A stretch of 64,000 nucleotides of DNA from Deltaproteobacteria bacterium (GTDB taxonomy: Bacteria > Desulfobacterota > Syntrophia > Syntrophales > UBA2210), in the NCBI GenBank assembly GCA_019314085.1, contig JAFCZZ010000001.1, positions 1-64,000 on the forward strand, read 5' to 3'. Made by a program: the position numbers and the translations under genes. This document shows, piece after piece, positions 62,040 through 64,000 of this stretch. Within the stretch, counting starts at the first letter, position 1; each line of letters opens with the position of its first letter. The notes below the pieces were generated by a model. That model worked only from the letters and a program-made list of their open reading frames with translations, was not told the origin of the DNA and did not search any database.

Positions 62040-63574
62040 ACCTGTCGCATTGATACTTGCTGGCCCAAGGCTGTATACGTGCGCCATCTTTCTTCGCTGT
62101 GCTTTTCAAGGACGCCATCGTCCTCGTCCCAGAAATCTATAACTTGGGCAAAGGGCTTGCCGGGGGCTATGCGAAGGCTTCGGCCAAGGCGTTGCTGTTG
62201 ACGGCCATGAGCCTTGCCCCCAGCGGCCATAATCAGCACGTCAATCGTCGGCACGTTGAACCCCAAGTCCACCACTGGCGTGCCAATCAGGATTTTGTTG
62301 GTGGCAATGAATTCGTCTTTGATTTCTTGGGCCTTCTGGGCGGACATGCCGCCGTGCAAGAAGAGACAATTTTCACGTCCCAGATATTCATCCATCAGCA
62401 GGTTGGCATGTTCTTCCCAATTGACGATGATAAGCACCTTCCGGCCTTTGCTTTGGTGGTAGAGGGCTTCGGTTGCAATGTGGAGGTTTCTTTCTGTGTT
62501 GTAGGCGATGCCATACCGATACTTCTCAGCCCAAGAACCTGCTACGGGCAGGCACCGGACTGGTATGAATTCCACACGGGCTTCGGATAAATAACCTTCG
62601 TCCTGGAGTTCACGTGTGGGCTTTCGGGCCAGGATAGGGCCGGTTACAGCATGTAGCTTCATCGTTTCCCCATAGCCTTCTTCGCGGCTGGCCGTGGCCG
62701 TTTGGCCGAATCGATAGTAAGCGTCTACAGTCATCAGGTAATCAAACCACGTATCGGCAGCGGATTTGTGATGTTCGTCCACGATAATCAAGTCCACTTC
62801 GCGGGCCAGTTTGCCTCCACGTGCAGGGTCTCTGGCCCATCCTTCGTCAAAGATGGCAAGTGTTACCCAGTCTGGCTCGAATTTGCCTTTCGCGATAATG
62901 CCCAGTGGCACGTCGGGGCAGTATTCGGGCCAGCGGGATTTGAATTCATTGAAAATCGGTGTTGTGGGAACGATTATCAGGGTTCGCAGCCCCAAACGAG
63001 CAATAATCTCGATGGCAATTTCCGTCTTGCCGCCGCCTGTTGCCACTTCAATAATGCCCCGCTCAGCTTCAATGGCAGCCTGCACGATTTCTTCTTGGTA
63101 ATCGCGTAGCCTGATAGTCGTCCGCCAGGGGCGAGCTTCGCCAGGTTTGCGTCTTTCATCTACGATTTCAGCGCCTTGGGTAAGATGGGAGATATAAAAG
63201 AGCAGCCCTGTGGGCACAGCCTTCCGCCGCCGGTCGAGAAAATGTATCCGGTGATCCCACTGGCAACGCCAGCAGTCTGGAAACAGGCTGGCCGCTTCTT
63301 CATGGCTGAATTTCTTGCGTCGTTTGACTTTCTGAATGAGCCTCTGGCATTGCCGTCGCAACCACCGAACGCTATCATAGCGGGCTTCAAGGCCGGGCCG
63401 TCCGGCCAGTCGGGCTTCTTCATCCATTAGTTCTTGCAAATGCTTCTCAAGGTGCCGTGCCAGAATCCACTTCGCATTAGGAATTTCAAAAGACAGACAT
63501 TCATCAATGGCTCTGAGTTCTTCGTCAGTGGCTTCCTCAATTTGCGTCCAAGTGTTGGATATCCTCAGCCTCAA
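62036..63574 (-). CDS. SF2 DNA helicase (UvsW/XPB-like)
   Basis: 512 residues from a TTG start at 63574, with GGAGGTGA seven bases upstream on the minus strand, so the TTG is well supported. Helicase motifs: RDYQEEIVQA (Q-type), Walker A VATGGGKTEIA, motif II VDEHH (DEHH rather than DEAH), motif III GQTATA, IVNWEEHANLL, motif V TPVVDLGFNVP, motif VI QQRLGRSLR. The ~170-residue N-terminal part is basic and has a possible C-x2-C (CWRCQW). Likely remodels recombination or replication intermediates, like T4 UvsW. Confidence 0.9.
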   Translation of the reverse strand: MRLRISNTWTQIEEATDEELRAIDECLSFEIPNAKWILARHLEKHLQELMDEEARLAGRPGLEARYDSVRWLRRQCQRLIQKVKRRKKFSHEEAASLFPDCWRCQWDHRIHFLDRRRKAVPTGLLFYISHLTQGAEIVDERRKPGEARPWRTTIRLRDYQEEIVQAAIEAERGIIEVATGGGKTEIAIEIIARLGLRTLIIVPTTPIFNEFKSRWPEYCPDVPLGIIAKGKFEPDWVTLAIFDEGWARDPARGGKLAREVDLIIVDEHHKSAADTWFDYLMTVDAYYRFGQTATASREEGYGETMKLHAVTGPILARKPTRELQDEGYLSEARVEFIPVRCLPVAGSWAEKYRYGIAYNTERNLHIATEALYHQSKGRKVLIIVNWEEHANLLMDEYLGRENCLFLHGGMSAQKAQEIKDEFIATNKILIGTPVVDLGFNVPTIDVLIMAAGGKAHGRQQQRLGRSLRIAPGKPFAQVIDFWDEDDGVLEKHSEERWRTYTALGQQVSMRQV

Positions 63575-64000
63575 GCTCTTTCACCTCCTCGATGGCTTGA
63601 GTGGCTGCTGCGAGTAACCTCGATAGGTCGTAGCACAGATTGGGGTCTGTCACGAAGCGAATTATTGTGTTATTAAGCTTGGCAAAAACTTCGTCTCTCT
63701 CATCGGGCAATGTATCAAGCGTAATGTGATAATAGACGATTACTGGTGCGAGCATATATTGGCTCAGGCCAAGTCTTTGGGGTAGCGATTCGGTTATTTC
63801 ATTCGATGGGGCGAAGGAAAATATCTCGCGCCAAAGGCCTTCTTCTATGATGAAGTCCTCGCACAGTCGCTGGATAGCCTCCCATGCCTGAGGGGAGATT
63901 GTTGGTGGTTCGCCACGTCTGGCCGTGTATAATACTCCTGCAAACCCAGCTATTGCATTTGTAAAGGCATCTTTCAGGCACTGGGTGATTGTTTTTGACA
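63537..64000 (-). CDS. Unknown protein, 5' end beyond the window
   Basis: The minus-strand frame is open from 63998 to the stop at 63537, giving at least 153 residues with normal composition (LKDAFTNAIAGFAGVLYTAR at the edge, PDERDEVFAKLNNTIIRF later). A first Met at 63755 is internal, not the start. Ends 38 bases inside the helicase gene, so the two are coupled. Helical, acidic C-terminus. No family recognised. Confidence 0.6.
   Translation of the reverse strand, partial: SKTITQCLKDAFTNAIAGFAGVLYTARRGEPPTISPQAWEAIQRLCEDFIIEEGLWREIFSFAPSNEITESLPQRLGLSQYMLAPVIVYYHITLDTLPDERDEVFAKLNNTIIRFVTDPNLCYDLSRLLAAATQAIEEVKELEAEDIQHLDAN

Noticed and set aside
63799..63981. 60-residue minus-strand frame near the right edge
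   Set aside because: Another minus frame over the same bases is open to the window edge with normal protein composition and continues into the gene ending at 63537, so this one is a shadow.

Overview
This window is a long piece of a tailed double-stranded DNA virus (or a closely related prophage) of a bacterium. The left edge cuts a portal protein. It is followed by a capsid protease/capsid polyprotein, neck genes, a tail tube, a frameshifted tail chaperone, a 1525-residue tape measure and tail tip/fibre genes. No tail sheath or contractile baseplate was recognised, so a long flexible siphovirus-like tail is the best guess. The large terminase, DNA polymerase and endolysin were not found here and may lie outside the window. 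The host is not identifiable from sequence alone. Sigma-70-type promoters, Shine-Dalgarno sites and a near-perfect ParB-binding (parS) palindrome all point to a bacterium.

Layout. 1-7490: head module (portal; nucleotidyltransferase/DNA ligase/phosphoesterase fusion; small membrane protein; zinc-finger/protease/scaffold/capsid polyprotein), closed by a strong terminator. 7600-10616: four proteins of unknown role, the last nuclease-like. 10585-17916: neck, holin, tail tube and tail chaperone genes with three glycosyltransferases inserted between them. 17931-32000: tape measure, tail hub, a LamG-type binding protein, a multi-pass GT-C-like membrane protein and a very long fibre with Asp-box repeats. 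32015-34993: a second sugar cassette (GT9, GT4, pyruvyltransferase-like). 34978-37836: metallophosphoesterase, DNA methyltransferase and a small protein. 37844-38020: a regulatory patch with a consensus promoter. 38021-47886: replication and recombination (putative initiator, primase-helicase, annealing protein, RecA-like ATPase, Hjc-like and Cas4-like nucleases, HTH protein, RuvC-like resolvase). 47901-52748: small accessory genes including RNase HII and a dual-specificity-phosphatase-like protein. 52769-54437: a GC-rich, GCG-codon-rich island with a third set of sugar transferases. 54593-61588: accessory genes, an IS607-type insertion (serine recombinase + TnpB), a GmhB-like phosphatase, a parS-like site, a second methyltransferase, zinc proteins and an HD-domain protein. 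61589-62035: no protein gene, but dense hairpins forming a candidate structured RNA. 62036-64000 (minus strand): an SF2 helicase and a gene running off the edge.

How it works together. Almost all genes are on the plus strand with ATGA/GTGA-type overlaps, which implies long translationally coupled operons. The virion operon carries an unusual load of sugar-handling genes (three GT9, three GT4 or GT4 parts, one GT2, one GT-C-like, one pyruvyltransferase-like and a heptose-phosphatase-like HAD). This suggests that the virus decorates its particle or the host surface with glycan. The early operon carries its own primase-helicase and a full annealing/resolution set, consistent with recombination-dependent replication. 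The most notable signals outside protein genes are the parS palindrome, the structured RNA region, the -1 slippery heptamer, a hairpin before an internal start in the capsid polyprotein, and a cluster of G-runs inside the putative initiator gene.
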